From contig NZ_JALKFZ020000178.1 of assembly GCF_023243075.1 (NCBI RefSeq), positions 1 through 64,000 on the forward strand: a stretch of 64,000 bases of DNA. Reading direction: 5' to 3'. Below are positions 34,205 through 43,010 of the stretch, piece by piece (the first letter of the stretch is position 1; every line of letters starts with the position of its first letter). The translations under genes and the position numbers were made by a program. Under the pieces are notes generated by a model. The model made no database searches, was not told where the DNA came from, and worked only from the letters and a program-made list of their open reading frames with translations. This DNA comes from Frankia sp. AiPa1 (GTDB lineage Bacteria > Actinomycetota > Actinomycetes > Frankiales > Frankiaceae).

Positions 34205-35428
34205 ATGCGGGAGATCGCCGAGGCGCTGCGGGAATGGCGGGCGGTCGGGCGGACGTTCGCGATCGCCACCGTCGTCGCCGTACGCGGCAGCGCCCCCCGC
34301 CCGCCCGGTGCGGCGATGGCCGTCGCCGCCGACGGCGAGGTGGTCGGCTCGGTGTCCGGCGGCTGCGTCGAAGGGGCTGTCCATGACTCGGCGCTGGAGG
34401 CGCTGCGTCAGGGCGGGCCTCGCCTGGAACACTTCGGCTTCACCGACGCGGACGCCTTCGCGGTCGGCCTGACCTGCGGCGGCGACCTCGACATCGGCGT
34501 CATCCCGTATCCGACACCCGCGCGGTCGCCCGCGGACGCGGGTGCCGGTGGTCGATCCGCGGACGTGCCCGGCCGGGTGCCGCCCGGCGGCGAGGCAACC
34601 GACGGCGAGGCGCTCGACGGTGTGCTGGCGGCGCTCGCCACCGACGAGGCGGTGGCGTTGATCACCGTGCTCGGCGGCGCCGGTGCCGGCGACCAGGCCG
34701 CGGTCTGGCCCACCCGGGCGGTGGGCGCACTGCGCTCCCCGGGCCTGGACGCCACCGACCTCGACGACGCCCGCCGGCTGCTGGCCGCCGGGGCCGCTCC
34801 GGTCCGACGCCAGCGGCCCGGCCGGGCGCCCGCGTTCGTCCAGACCTTCCTCCCGGCACCGCGGATGCTGGTGTTCGGCGCCGCCGACCACGCCGCGGCC
34901 ATGGCACGGATGGGCCGGTTCCTCGGCTTCCGTGTCACGGTGTGTGATGCCCGGCCGGTGTTCGCGACGGCCCGGCGGTTCCCCGACGCCGACGAGGTGG
35001 TCTGCGCCCAGCCCGCCGCCTACCTCGCCCGGTCCGCCCTGGATGCCCGTACGGCGATCTGCGTACTCACCCATGACCCGAAGTTCGACCTCCCGCTGCT
35101 GCAGGTGGCGTTGCGCACCCCGGCGGGGTATGTCGGCGCGATGGGATCGCGGCGGACTCACGCGGACCGGCTGGACCGGCTGCGGGCGAACGGTATGACC
35201 GAGGCGGAGCTTGCCCGCCTGCACGCGCCGATCGGTCTCGACCTCGGCGCGCACACCCCGCAGGAGACGGCGGTGTCCATCGCCGCGGAGATCATCGCCA
35301 GCCGCCGAGGTGGCAGCGGCCGCCCCCTGCGCGTCACCCGGGGCGCCATCCACGCCGCACCCGACCCGTACGCCGCACCCGACCCCAACGTCGCACCCGC
35401 ACCCCCCACGGGACCACGCCGCCACTGA
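34205..35428 (+). CDS. XdhC/CoxI-family protein
   Basis: 407 residues. XdhC family members hold molybdenum cofactor and help its sulfuration before insertion into xanthine or CO-type dehydrogenases. N-domain: VVAVRGSAPRPPGAAMAVAADGEVVGSVSGGCVEGAV (the GGCVEG motif). C-domain Rossmann fold: RMLVFGAADHAAAMARMGRFLGFRVTVCDARPVF, then TAICVLTHDPKFDLPLL and GYVGAMGSRRTHADRL, PIGLDLGAHTPQETAVSIAAEI. ATG 34205 follows GAGGGG about 10 bases upstream. No molybdenum hydroxylase lies beside it. The Asp/Ala/Pro C-tail merges into a repetitive region. The other Mo-related gene in the window is modA. Confidence 0.9.
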   Translation: MREIAEALREWRAVGRTFAIATVVAVRGSAPRPPGAAMAVAADGEVVGSVSGGCVEGAVHDSALEALRQGGPRLEHFGFTDADAFAVGLTCGGDLDIGVIPYPTPARSPADAGAGGRSADVPGRVPPGGEATDGEALDGVLAALATDEAVALITVLGGAGAGDQAAVWPTRAVGALRSPGLDATDLDDARRLLAAGAAPVRRQRPGRAPAFVQTFLPAPRMLVFGAADHAAAMARMGRFLGFRVTVCDARPVFATARRFPDADEVVCAQPAAYLARSALDARTAICVLTHDPKFDLPLLQVALRTPAGYVGAMGSRRTHADRLDRLRANGMTEAELARLHAPIGLDLGAHTPQETAVSIAAEIIASRRGGSGRPLRVTRGAIHAAPDPYAAPDPNVAPAPPTGPRRH

Positions 35429-35898
35429 CCACACCCCCACCGACCAGGTCGCCACCGACCAGGTCGCCACCGACCAGGCCCGGGTCTCACCGGCGAGACC
35501 CAGTGCCACCGGCGAGGCTCGGTGTCGCTGATCTGGCCCGGTTGGCACCCGTGTCTGGCCCGGTTGGCACTCGCGGCGGATTCGGTCGGACGAGCCGGAG
35601 CGCGGGGGGCGGGCGGGGGTGGGGGCGCACCGGGGTGGTCCGCGCTCCGGGGCTGCCCCGCCTACCCTCATATGCCCTCATCGGGCCTGTGACCTGCATC
35701 GATGTCGGCGAGAGGCGGGGGTGCGCCGATCGGGGTGGCGTTGACCGCCGAAAGTCACGGGACGTTGACTGTGCCGACAGAGACCGCGACCGGCCGGGTC
35801 CGCGACCGGCGTAGACCGCTACCGGCGCGGGCGGCGCAGAGCGCGTCGCCGGTCTCGCGGCTGACCCGATGGCCGCGAGGACCATCCCGAGGAGCCAT
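35429..35898. other. Intergenic region with 15-bp tandem repeat
   Basis: 470 bp without a supported gene. CGACCAGGTCGCCAC is repeated in tandem at 35441-35470, with a third partial unit to about 35480. A region at 35740-35775 has two TTGAC boxes (GTTGACCG, GTTGACTG) that may belong to the MFS promoter; no -10 is convincing. Confidence 0.35.
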
Positions 35899-37512
35899 GT
35901 GGACGTACCTGCCCTGCACCCGCTCGACGCCGCCCCCACCGTGCCGCTGGCCGCGGTGGGCACCGTCCGCGGGCGGCGGCTCGCCGTCGTCCTCGGCGCC
36001 GGCGGGGTGCTGACCGCGGTCGCCCAGGTCTGGCTCGTCCCGCTGCTGCCCGACCTCCCGCGGCTGACCGGCGCCTCCACGGCCGACGCAAGCTGGCTGA
36101 TCACCGTCGGCCTGCTGGTCGCAGCGGTGGTGACGCCGCTGTTCGGCCGGGCCGGGGACATCGTCGGTAAACGGCGCATGCTGCTGCTCGCGCTCGGGGT
36201 GCTGGTCGCCGGTTCCCTGCTGTGCGCGGTCACCTCGCGGCTGTGGCTGCTGATCCCCGGGCGAGGCATGCAGGGGGCATGCCTCGCGGTGGTGCCGCTG
36301 TCGATCAGCATCCTGCGCGACGAGCTGCCAGGCGACCGGGTGGGACCGGCAGTGGCGATGATGAGCGCGACGGTGGGCGTGGGCGCCGTCATCGGTGTCC
36401 CGTTCGGCGCACTGATCGTCCAATACACCGACTGGCACATGATGTTCTGGGTGATCGCGGCCCTCGGCGTCACCCTGATGGTCGCGGCCCGCATGGTCGT
36501 GCGAGAGTCCCCGGTGCGCGCCCCCGCCCGCTTCGACACCCCCGGCGCCATCGGGCTCGCCGCCGGCCTGCTCTGCGGGCTGCTGGCCGTGTCCCGAGCC
36601 GCCGGCCGGGGACCCTTCAGCCTCCACGTCGGCGCACTCGCGCTCGCCGCACTCGTGATCCTCGGCGGCTGGGCGCGCCGGCAGACGCGCCTCACCGATC
36701 CGCTCGTCGACCTGCGCCTGGCCGCCCGTCGTCCGGTCCTCATGGCCAACGCGGCCGCCCTCGGCGTCGGCTTCGCGTTCTACGCGAACGCGATGTGCAC
36801 CGCACTGCTCGTCCAGGTACCCCGCGAGACCGGCTACGGCCTGGGCCTGTCGGTGCTCGCCGGCGGTCTGTGCCTGCTGCCCGGCGGGCTTGCGATGGTC
36901 GCCCTGTCCCCGCTGTCGGCGTGGATCACCGCGACCCGCGGTCCGCGCACCACCCTGCTGCTGGGCACGAACACCCTCACCGTCGGCTACCTGCTCCGCC
37001 TGGCCAACAGCCACGACCTTTTCATGATCATCCTAGGTGGGACGGTCGTCGCCGCCGGCACGGCACTGGCCTACTCCGGGGTGGCGATGCTCACCGTGCA
37101 GGCGGTGCCCCGCGCCCAGACCGCCGCCGCCGGCGGCCTCACGGTCCTCGCGCGGATGGTGGGGCAGGCGGCCTGCAGTGCCGCCGTCGCCGGGATCCTC
37201 GGCCATCTGTCGGTGGCGACCGCGCAGGGCCCGGTCCCGACTCTCGGCGCCTTTCGCATCGTCTTCGCCATCGCAGGCCTCGCCGCGGTGTACGCGACGG
37301 TCGCCGCCGTCCTCGCCCCCGTCCGTGCCCGCCACCGCGCCCGCTGGACCCCACCCCGCCGCCGTGCCGCAGCGCCTGTCCTCACCTCGGCCGCCACACC
37401 CGCCGCCGCGTCCGTCCCCTTGCCCGCCATCTCCACCTCCGAAGCGGCAGGGGAGGCCATCCCCACCATCCCCACCATCCCCACCGCGAGAGTCGTATCC
37501 GTAGGCGGCTGA
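35899..37512 (+). CDS. MFS efflux transporter (DHA2-like)
   Basis: 537 residues with about 14 membrane segments. Helix 1 (GGVLTAVAQVWLVPLLPDLPRL), motif A after helix 2 (GRAGDIVGKRRMLLL) and the antiporter-type motif in helix 5 (MMSATVGVGAVIGVPFGALI) identify a drug:H+ antiporter. GTG 35899 is preceded by GAGGAG with a 4-base spacer, as in the kinase gene; an ATG at 35869 lacks a site. The C-terminal 70 residues are Ala/Pro/Thr-rich with IPTIPTIPT. Substrate unknown. Confidence 0.88.
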   Translation: MDVPALHPLDAAPTVPLAAVGTVRGRRLAVVLGAGGVLTAVAQVWLVPLLPDLPRLTGASTADASWLITVGLLVAAVVTPLFGRAGDIVGKRRMLLLALGVLVAGSLLCAVTSRLWLLIPGRGMQGACLAVVPLSISILRDELPGDRVGPAVAMMSATVGVGAVIGVPFGALIVQYTDWHMMFWVIAALGVTLMVAARMVVRESPVRAPARFDTPGAIGLAAGLLCGLLAVSRAAGRGPFSLHVGALALAALVILGGWARRQTRLTDPLVDLRLAARRPVLMANAAALGVGFAFYANAMCTALLVQVPRETGYGLGLSVLAGGLCLLPGGLAMVALSPLSAWITATRGPRTTLLLGTNTLTVGYLLRLANSHDLFMIILGGTVVAAGTALAYSGVAMLTVQAVPRAQTAAAGGLTVLARMVGQAACSAAVAGILGHLSVATAQGPVPTLGAFRIVFAIAGLAAVYATVAAVLAPVRARHRARWTPPRRRAAAPVLTSAATPAAASVPLPAISTSEAAGEAIPTIPTIPTARVVSVGG

Positions 37513-37893
37513 TCGGATCTGCCTGATTCAGGGTCGGCCTGAGGCCACCACACGGCGAAGGTCACGCTCCGAAACCGCATCCCGGCGTCAGGCGGGCGGA
37601 AGATCCAAGCAGGTCGCTGTGGGGGTGTTCGTGTCCGATTTGCCCCCCACTGCGACCTGGTTAGCCGGATCTTGCTCGGCGGACCAGTGCGGAAGGTGGC
37701 GATCTCGGGGACGCGGGGTTCTCGGGGAGGGGGCTCGGGGTGACGAGGGCGCAGGTTGATCTGAGCAGGTCCCGTCCACTCGGACCGCGTTCGCGGGACA
37801 GCCGCGCTGACAGTTCCGCCTATCGAGTGGGCTGCGCCGCCCGGCACCAGGCCGGCGGTCCGCACGGTGACGGAAACTCGTAGGGTGGCTGAG
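37513..37893. other. Intergenic region carrying dispersed repeat copy A
   Basis: 381 bp between the MFS and amidohydrolase genes. The centre is the 80-bp hairpin repeat plus its flanks (about 37555-37725). The remainder shows no gene. Confidence 0.5.
37561..37680 (+). repeat. Dispersed intergenic hairpin repeat, copy A
   Basis: The core 37601-37680 matches 56827-56906 at about 74 of 80 positions, and GTCACGNTCCG lies 40 bases ahead in both. The core is an imperfect inverted repeat: AGATCC..CAGGTCGC..TGGGGG on the left against CCCCCA..GCGACCTG..GGATCT on the right, around a loop containing TTCGTGTCCGATTTG. It resembles a REP/MITE-type element. Confidence 0.8.
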
Positions 37894-39792
37894 ATGGGCC
37901 GGACGCAGGACACCGCACGCGGTACCGGCAGGCTGTTGATTCGGCGGGCGCAGGTGTTTCCGACCGCGGCGCGGGCCGCGAGGTTCCTGGGCGTCGCCCC
38001 GTCGGCGTACCTGCCGCCCAGCGATGTGCCGCCGCCTGATGCGGCGCTGGACGTGCCGCTCATGGACGTGCGGATAGCCGGCGGGCGGATCATCACGCTC
38101 AGCGGGCGGCCGTTGGACCCGCTGCCCGGGGAATGGGTGATCGACGCCGGCGGCGGCGCGCTGATACCGGGCCTGCACGATCATCATGTGCATCTGATGT
38201 CGCTGGCCGCGGCCGCGCGCTCGGTGTGGGCGGGGCCACCCACGGTTGTCGATCGTAGCGGGCTCCAGGCCGCTCTACGCACCGCACCCGCGGCGGGTTC
38301 GGTGCTCGCGGCCGACCCGGTGGCCGCGGCCGACCAGGATCCCGGGATCGCCCCGAAGCCGGGGATGGGCGGGGTTGAAGGCGGCTGGGTGCGGGCGGTG
38401 GGATACCACCCGTCGGTCGCTGGTGACCTTGACCGGTACGTCCTGGACGAGCTGTGTGCACGGCGTCCCGTGAGGGTGCAGCACCGCGGGGGAGCGTTGT
38501 GGGTGCTGAACTCGGCGGCGATCGAGCGTGCCGGGGTGGACTCATGCCGGCTGCCTGGAGTGGAACGCGACGGCGCCGGGCTTCCGACCGGCCGGTTGTG
38601 GCGGATGGACGACTGGCTGCGCGAGAATCCCGCGGTCCCATCGGTGTCGCTGGATCTCGCGCGGGTGGGACGGCAGGCCGCGGCGCGTGGCGTCACCGGG
38701 TTCACCGATGCCACCCCGGGACGCGGCGCCGGTGAGCGTGCGCTGCTTGTCGCGGCGGCGGCCAGCGGTGCGCTGCCCCAGCGACTCGACCTCATGCGTC
38801 CCGAGCCCGGCTCGCATCCCGCCCGCGACCGCAGTGACACCGGCGACCGCAGTGACACCGGCGACCGCAGTGACACCGGCGACCGCAGTGACACCGGCCG
38901 GCCCGCCGGTCCCGGTCCGCGGGCCGGGGTGGGTAGGCGCGACGACCGGGGTGCGGGCGCCGCGCGGGATGCGCGGGCCGAACCGGATGCGTCGCCGTCG
39001 CGCGACGGCGTGCCGGCGATGGAGGCGGCCGACGGCACCGCACGGGTGACCGACGGGCCCGTCAAGATCATCCTGGATGACGACCGGCTGCCCGGCCTGG
39101 ACCGGCTCATCTGCCGGGTTGACGCTGCCCACCAGCGGGGACATCCGGTCGCCGTGCACTGCGTGACACGGGTGCAGACCGTGCTGACGCTCGCCGCCCT
39201 TACCGCGGCCGGCCCCGTCGACCAGCGCCGGTTCGCCGGGCAGCCCCCGTCCGTCGGGCGGCATCGGCTCGTCGGCCGGCACGCTGCCGGGAGCGGTGAT
39301 CGCATCGAACACGGGGCGGTGATTCCGGCCGAGCTCTACGGTGAGCTGCGCGGCGCCGGGCTGACCGTGGTGACCCAGCCGAACTTCGTCGCCGAGCGGG
39401 GCGATCACTACCTCGCGGAGGTCACGGACGAGGATCCGGCGTCGCTCTACCCGGCGGCATCGCTGGTGCGTGCCGGGGTGCGGCTGGCCGCGGGCACTGA
39501 CGGCCCGTTCGGCGGGTCCGACCCCTGGGCGGCGGTGTACGCGGCGGTGCACCGCCGCACCGCCGCGGGCAGGACCCTCGGCGGGCATGAACGTCTGGGC
39601 TCGGCCGCGGCGCTCTGCCTGTTTCTCGGGCATCCCGGCGATCCCGCGCGGCTACGCACGGTGCGGCCCGGCGCGCCGGCGGACCTGTGCCTGACCTCCT
39701 GTGGGCTGGCCGATCTGCTGGCCGAGCCGTCGGCCGCGTGGGTGCGCCTCACGCTCGTCGCCGGCGTCCCCATCCACGCGGCCTTGGCCTAG
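37894..39792 (+). CDS. YtcJ-like metal-dependent amidohydrolase
   Basis: About 632 residues, amidohydrolase-3 family. N-terminal composite beta-domain, then the metal motif HDHHVH (~95-100), the barrel strands VAVHCVTRVQT and DRIEHGAVIP, and a late GTDGPFGGSDPWAAVY that supplies the conserved Asp. The C-terminal strand RTVRPGAPADLCL is typical. Four in-frame 18-bp repeats (38827-38898) encode DRSDTG x4 within an Asp/Arg/Gly-rich insert. ATG 37894 is preferred; GTG 37867 is an alternative. Substrate unknown; a second YtcJ-like gene lies at 56976-58571. Confidence 0.87.
   Translation: MGRTQDTARGTGRLLIRRAQVFPTAARAARFLGVAPSAYLPPSDVPPPDAALDVPLMDVRIAGGRIITLSGRPLDPLPGEWVIDAGGGALIPGLHDHHVHLMSLAAAARSVWAGPPTVVDRSGLQAALRTAPAAGSVLAADPVAAADQDPGIAPKPGMGGVEGGWVRAVGYHPSVAGDLDRYVLDELCARRPVRVQHRGGALWVLNSAAIERAGVDSCRLPGVERDGAGLPTGRLWRMDDWLRENPAVPSVSLDLARVGRQAAARGVTGFTDATPGRGAGERALLVAAAASGALPQRLDLMRPEPGSHPARDRSDTGDRSDTGDRSDTGDRSDTGRPAGPGPRAGVGRRDDRGAGAARDARAEPDASPSRDGVPAMEAADGTARVTDGPVKIILDDDRLPGLDRLICRVDAAHQRGHPVAVHCVTRVQTVLTLAALTAAGPVDQRRFAGQPPSVGRHRLVGRHAAGSGDRIEHGAVIPAELYGELRGAGLTVVTQPNFVAERGDHYLAEVTDEDPASLYPAASLVRAGVRLAAGTDGPFGGSDPWAAVYAAVHRRTAAGRTLGGHERLGSAAALCLFLGHPGDPARLRTVRPGAPADLCLTSCGLADLLAEPSAAWVRLTLVAGVPIHAALA
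38827..38898 (+). repeat. 18-bp coding tandem repeat x4
   Basis: Four consecutive copies of GACCGCAGTGACACCGGC, in frame (DRSDTG), inside the amidohydrolase gene. All four copies are identical, so the expansion is recent or actively kept uniform. Confidence 0.95.
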
Positions 39793-40223
39793 GTTGCTTG
39801 TCGTGGATCTCCGGCTCGCGGCTGGTTTCACCTGGTGAATCTCACTGTCCGTGATGGTTTTCGGGGTGGTGGCGTTGCTGGTGCGCGGGGATGTCGCTTC
39901 TACCGGGCTTTGTGTGCCGATTTGTCCCTTCGTAACCCGGTAGAAGCGACACGGAGGTTTTCCGGGGCTGATCCGTCGTCACGCGCGGCGGTGAGGAGGG
40001 TGGTGGTGGTGGGTCGGCGGTGGGGAGAGGGCTCGCCGGTCGTGACAACCGGAGTTGACGGTGACGGCGGGGGCACCGTGCGGGCATCAGCCGTGCGGCC
40101 TCACAGGAGTGACGGTCATCCGGCGGGAGCCGCGCATCCCGGCCCGGCGCTTCTCGTCGTCATCGAGCCGGCCGGCGGACATCCACCGTCGGAGGCTGGA
40201 ACAATGTCACGGTCATCTGAGGA
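39793..40223. other. Intergenic region with strong inverted repeat
   Basis: 431 bp between the convergent amidohydrolase and DUF2752 genes. It contains the 16-bp inverted repeat at 39892-39951. A plus-strand frame 39835-40227 has no family signal and is not called. Confidence 0.4.
39892..39951. repeat. Perfect 16-bp inverted repeat
   Basis: Arms TGTCGCTTCTACCGGG (39892-39907) and its exact complement (39936-39951) around a 28-base, relatively AT-rich loop. It lies ~100 bp after the amidohydrolase stop. TTTTCC follows nine bases later. It may be a terminator hairpin, an operator pair, or the fused ends of a small element. Confidence 0.75.
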
Positions 40224-40784
40224 TTAGCCGCAGATGTTGCGGACCAGCATCCAGACCGCCGCCGCGGCGCCCAGACCGTAGGCGGGCGCGGCTGGCAGCG
40301 GGGCACGGCGGCCCTGCCACACGGCGCGGGCCTGGCGGGTGAGCAGCACCGCCAGCAGGGGCGCGCAGGCCAGGGCGAACACGTTGTCGTGCGCCGCGTG
40401 GGCCCAGTGGCCGTGCAGCAGATCGTAGGTGGCGCGCAGCGAGCCGCAGGCCGGGCAGTCCAGCCTGGTGAGGTGCCGCACCGGGCACAGCGGCATTGCC
40501 ACCCGGGGGTCGTGCGGGTCGTGGCCGACCAGGTAGCCGAGCCCGGCCACGGCGCCGGCGGCCACGGCGACGCCGATCCCGCGACGGCGCCGCGCCTGCT
40601 CCGGGGTCACCTGCTCCGGCCGCACGGGTGGGGCCAGGCCGGTCGGCGTCGGTGTCACCCGCCGGGACCGCGTGGCCGGGTCCGCATCGACCGGCGTCGA
40701 CGCCGACGTCGGTGTCGACGTGCTGTCCGGTGTCGGTTCCGGACTCGGAGCCGACACCGGAACCGGGATGGCCGGGTCAGTCAC
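40224..40784 (-). CDS. DUF2752 membrane protein
   Basis: 186 residues: a Pro/Thr/Ser/Asp-rich cytoplasmic N-tail of ~65 residues, a helix (GIGVAVAAGAVAGLGYLVG), then the DUF2752 core CPVRHLTRLDCPACGSLRATYDLLHGHWAHAAHDNVFALACAPLLAV and a final helix. The CPxCG motif is family-defining; function is unknown. GTG 40784 overlaps the upstream TM2-gene stop by eight bases (GTGACTGA), so the two are co-translated. The pairing of DUF2752 with TM2 proteins suggests a shared membrane role. Confidence 0.9.
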   Translation of the reverse strand: MTDPAIPVPVSAPSPEPTPDSTSTPTSASTPVDADPATRSRRVTPTPTGLAPPVRPEQVTPEQARRRRGIGVAVAAGAVAGLGYLVGHDPHDPRVAMPLCPVRHLTRLDCPACGSLRATYDLLHGHWAHAAHDNVFALACAPLLAVLLTRQARAVWQGRRAPLPAAPAYGLGAAAAVWMLVRNICG

Positions 40785-41337
40785 GCAGGGGCCGGCCGTG
40801 CTTGTCGCGGACGTTGCCGGTGAGCATCATGATCCCGTCGATGAGTGCCCAGACGCCGAGCCCACCGCAGGTGAACAGCTGCGCCAGCGCGATACCGGTG
40901 TCACCCAGGTACCAGCGGCCGGCGCCGAAGCTTCCGAGCAGGATCTGCAGCAGCCCCGCGGTGAGCTTCTGCTTTTCCGAATAGGCCTCACCGGTGAGCG
41001 GGTGGCGGCCGAAGGGCGCGCTGGCGTCGAAGGGCGCCGGCGGGCCGTAGCCGGGGGGAGCGCCGTATCCGGGGCCACCGGGACCGCCCGGCCCCGGATA
41101 ACCGCCCTGGTAACCGGGCTGACCGGGATAGCCTGGCTGACCGCCGTAGCCGGGGCCGCCCGGGTATCCGGGTTGCCCCTGGCCCTGGTATCCAGGTTGC
41201 CCTTGGCCTTGACCCTGGTATCCAGGTTGCCCCTGGCCTTGGCCAGGGTAGCCACCGCCGTGCTCTGCGTATCCGGGCTGTTGATCGCCGGGGCCCAGTC
41301 TGCCCTGTGAGTCGTGCGGTTGCCATGGCGAGGTCAT
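40777..41337 (-). CDS. TM2-domain membrane protein with Gly/Tyr/Gln-rich N-terminus
   Basis: 186 residues. The first ~110 residues are a low-complexity repeat (GYPGQ, GQPGYQGQ, GGPGYG) encoded by tandem DNA repeats around 41160-41250. The C-terminal 75 residues are the TM2 domain: KQKLTAGLLQILLGSFGAGRWYLGDTGIALAQLF and GVWALIDGIMML, two helices with a DRFYLG-like turn. ATG 41337; an upstream extension of 68 codons in frame is ignored because this ATG begins the repeat region (MTSPWQ). Function unknown. Confidence 0.9.
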   Translation of the reverse strand: MTSPWQPHDSQGRLGPGDQQPGYAEHGGGYPGQGQGQPGYQGQGQGQPGYQGQGQPGYPGGPGYGGQPGYPGQPGYQGGYPGPGGPGGPGYGAPPGYGPPAPFDASAPFGRHPLTGEAYSEKQKLTAGLLQILLGSFGAGRWYLGDTGIALAQLFTCGGLGVWALIDGIMMLTGNVRDKHGRPLRD

Positions 41338-42107
41338 CGTGTGCTCCCAGAATTGCGCTGCCCGCAGCACGGTGCGTGGCGCCCGGACAGCCACCTCGAG
41401 GGCGGTTCGCCCTGGTCGGCCTACCTGCCGCGGTACCCCCGGCGCGGAGATCGAAGCGATGCTACCGGGGCACGCCCAGGCTCGGCCGCCCTTCCTCGCC
41501 CAGCGGTTGTCGCCTGGACGACCCGTAGCACACCGTGACAAAGGGTGCGGCCACCCGTCACCGTCGTCGAGGTCCGCCGCGGTGATCGCGCCACGTCCGC
41601 GCCGCGATCACCAGACCTGCCGCGCGACCGTCCTCACCGCGGCACCCTTCGGCGGCAGAACGACCCGAAGGTGCCCACCCGCCGAGGGTCGCGGGCCGCG
41701 GTGCCCGGCGACCCGCCGGCCGCCAAGGCCGTTCCTCGCGGGGTGCGATCCGGGCCTGCCGACGCGGCGCGGGGGGTCTGCCCGGGTGGCGCCAGGCGGC
41801 GGCGCGGCGGGTCGTCCGGGCGGCACGTCCATGGTGACCTCGTGTTTTCCGGTCGAGCTCGACAGAATGCCGGATGGCGGCGGATGGTGCTTTTGCGGGG
41901 CTGTTCCGGAAATCTCGTGTGCGGCCGGGACGGCCGGCCACAAGTGCGGCGTCAACAATCGGCATCGGGAGGAACAACCGCGCGGATTCCGTACCACGCC
42001 CCCGGGTCGTCTTCTACAGTTCACCGTGAGTCCATATGCGGTGCCGGGACGTGGGTGCTGGCCGGCGGCGGCGTGGTGGGAACGGTCCGGAAGGCAGGTG
42101 GGCGCGG
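41338..42107. other. Long intergenic region, nothing recognised
   Basis: 770 bp between divergent genes (TM2 leftward, hypothetical rightward). Several frames are open but all have shadow composition. A less GC-rich stretch near 41940-42030 is the likely promoter zone of the rightward gene. No repeats or structures stood out. Confidence 0.3.
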
Positions 42108-42632
42108 ATGCGCGACGGAGCGGCGGGGGCGGACGCTGGCGGGGCGTCCACGGCGGAGTTCGCGCTGGCCGCGATGGAGGTCCTCGAACCGCTCGCGGAG
42201 AAGTACGGGCTCTTCCTGGCGGAAAGGACCTGTTGGCATCTTTTGTTCGCCAGCGGGCGGCGTATTCTTGACGTGGCCTGTGACCCGTGGACCTGTTGGG
42301 CGCTCGGCGCCCGCGTCGGTATGCGCGATCCGGACGGACCCGGCTCGCTGGTCGACGGCGGCCATGTTCCCGGTGGTCCCGGCGACGGACTCCGGGCGTT
42401 GAGCGTTCAGGACGTACTGCATGCAGTACACGGAATGCGCGAGAACGCCTGGCCGTGGATTGCCGCGGACTCGGTCGAGCTGCGCCAGATACTGCGCACC
42501 CTCGCGGTGCTGCTCGACCGATACTGCGCTGAGCTGTTCCTGGACGATGAGGCGTTTGCCCGAGCCGAGCGCCTGGTGCTGCGGGCAACCGCGGAACGGC
42601 GTACGTTTCTGCGCGAGTTCGAGGAGCACTGA
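42108..42632 (+). CDS. Hypothetical protein
   Basis: 174 residues, unrecognised. A helical N-terminus (TAEFALAAMEVLEPLAEKYGLFLAERTCWHLLFAS) leads to a Trp/Cys-containing middle (DVACDPWTCWALGARVGMRDPDG) and a helical C-terminus (SVELRQILRTLAVLLDRYCAELFLDDEAFARAERLVLRA). No signal peptide or membrane helix. ATG 42108 has GGCAGGTGGG upstream. The even residue use and lack of Arg/Pro bias argue it is a real gene. It precedes the kinase/P-loop gene by 378 bp. Confidence 0.7.
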   Translation: MRDGAAGADAGGASTAEFALAAMEVLEPLAEKYGLFLAERTCWHLLFASGRRILDVACDPWTCWALGARVGMRDPDGPGSLVDGGHVPGGPGDGLRALSVQDVLHAVHGMRENAWPWIAADSVELRQILRTLAVLLDRYCAELFLDDEAFARAERLVLRATAERRTFLREFEEH

Positions 42633-43010
42633 GCAGCACTGAGTAGCACCTGAGGTCAGGGCGGGTGCGCGGGGACGGTCCATGCGGAGCACGGATCGTC
42701 CCCGCGCACAGGACCGCGCGTAGCACGGAACGTCCACCGTGGTGGCGCGCCGGAATCCGGGAGGCGGCCGCCGGAGGCGGGCGGACGGCGTCCCGTACCG
42801 CGCGATGGTGCGGCGGCAGGGCCGTGGCCTGGGTCGGATGACCGGCGGCGGTGGTCCGAACGTCCTTCGGGGAGGCAACCTCTGGCGGTCGTGAGCATGC
42901 GCCCGGGCGGCGAGCATGACCAGTGAGAACCATCGAACGCCGCTGTTCGACTGTTCGACGCTGGAACGGGCGTCGTCCGCGAGAGTTTCACGCAACCCCC
43001 GGGAGAGGCG
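42633..43010. other. Intergenic region
   Basis: 378 bp. A GGGAGAGG ribosome site lies at 43000-43007 for the next gene. I looked for a DevR/DosR-type box (GGGACT...AGTCCC) because of the neighbours and found none. No gene. Confidence 0.35.

Noticed and set aside
35441..35480. 15-bp direct repeats as possible CRISPR or origin iterons
   Set aside because: Only two full copies plus a partial one with no spacer; more likely slippage in GC-rich DNA.
39835..40227. 130-residue plus-strand frame
   Set aside because: No family signal, runs across the inverted repeat, and ends over the DUF2752 gene end.
41339..42271. 310-residue plus-strand frame between the TM2 gene and the hypothetical gene
   Set aside because: Arg/Pro/Cys-rich, no ribosome site, overlaps the better-supported start at 42108.
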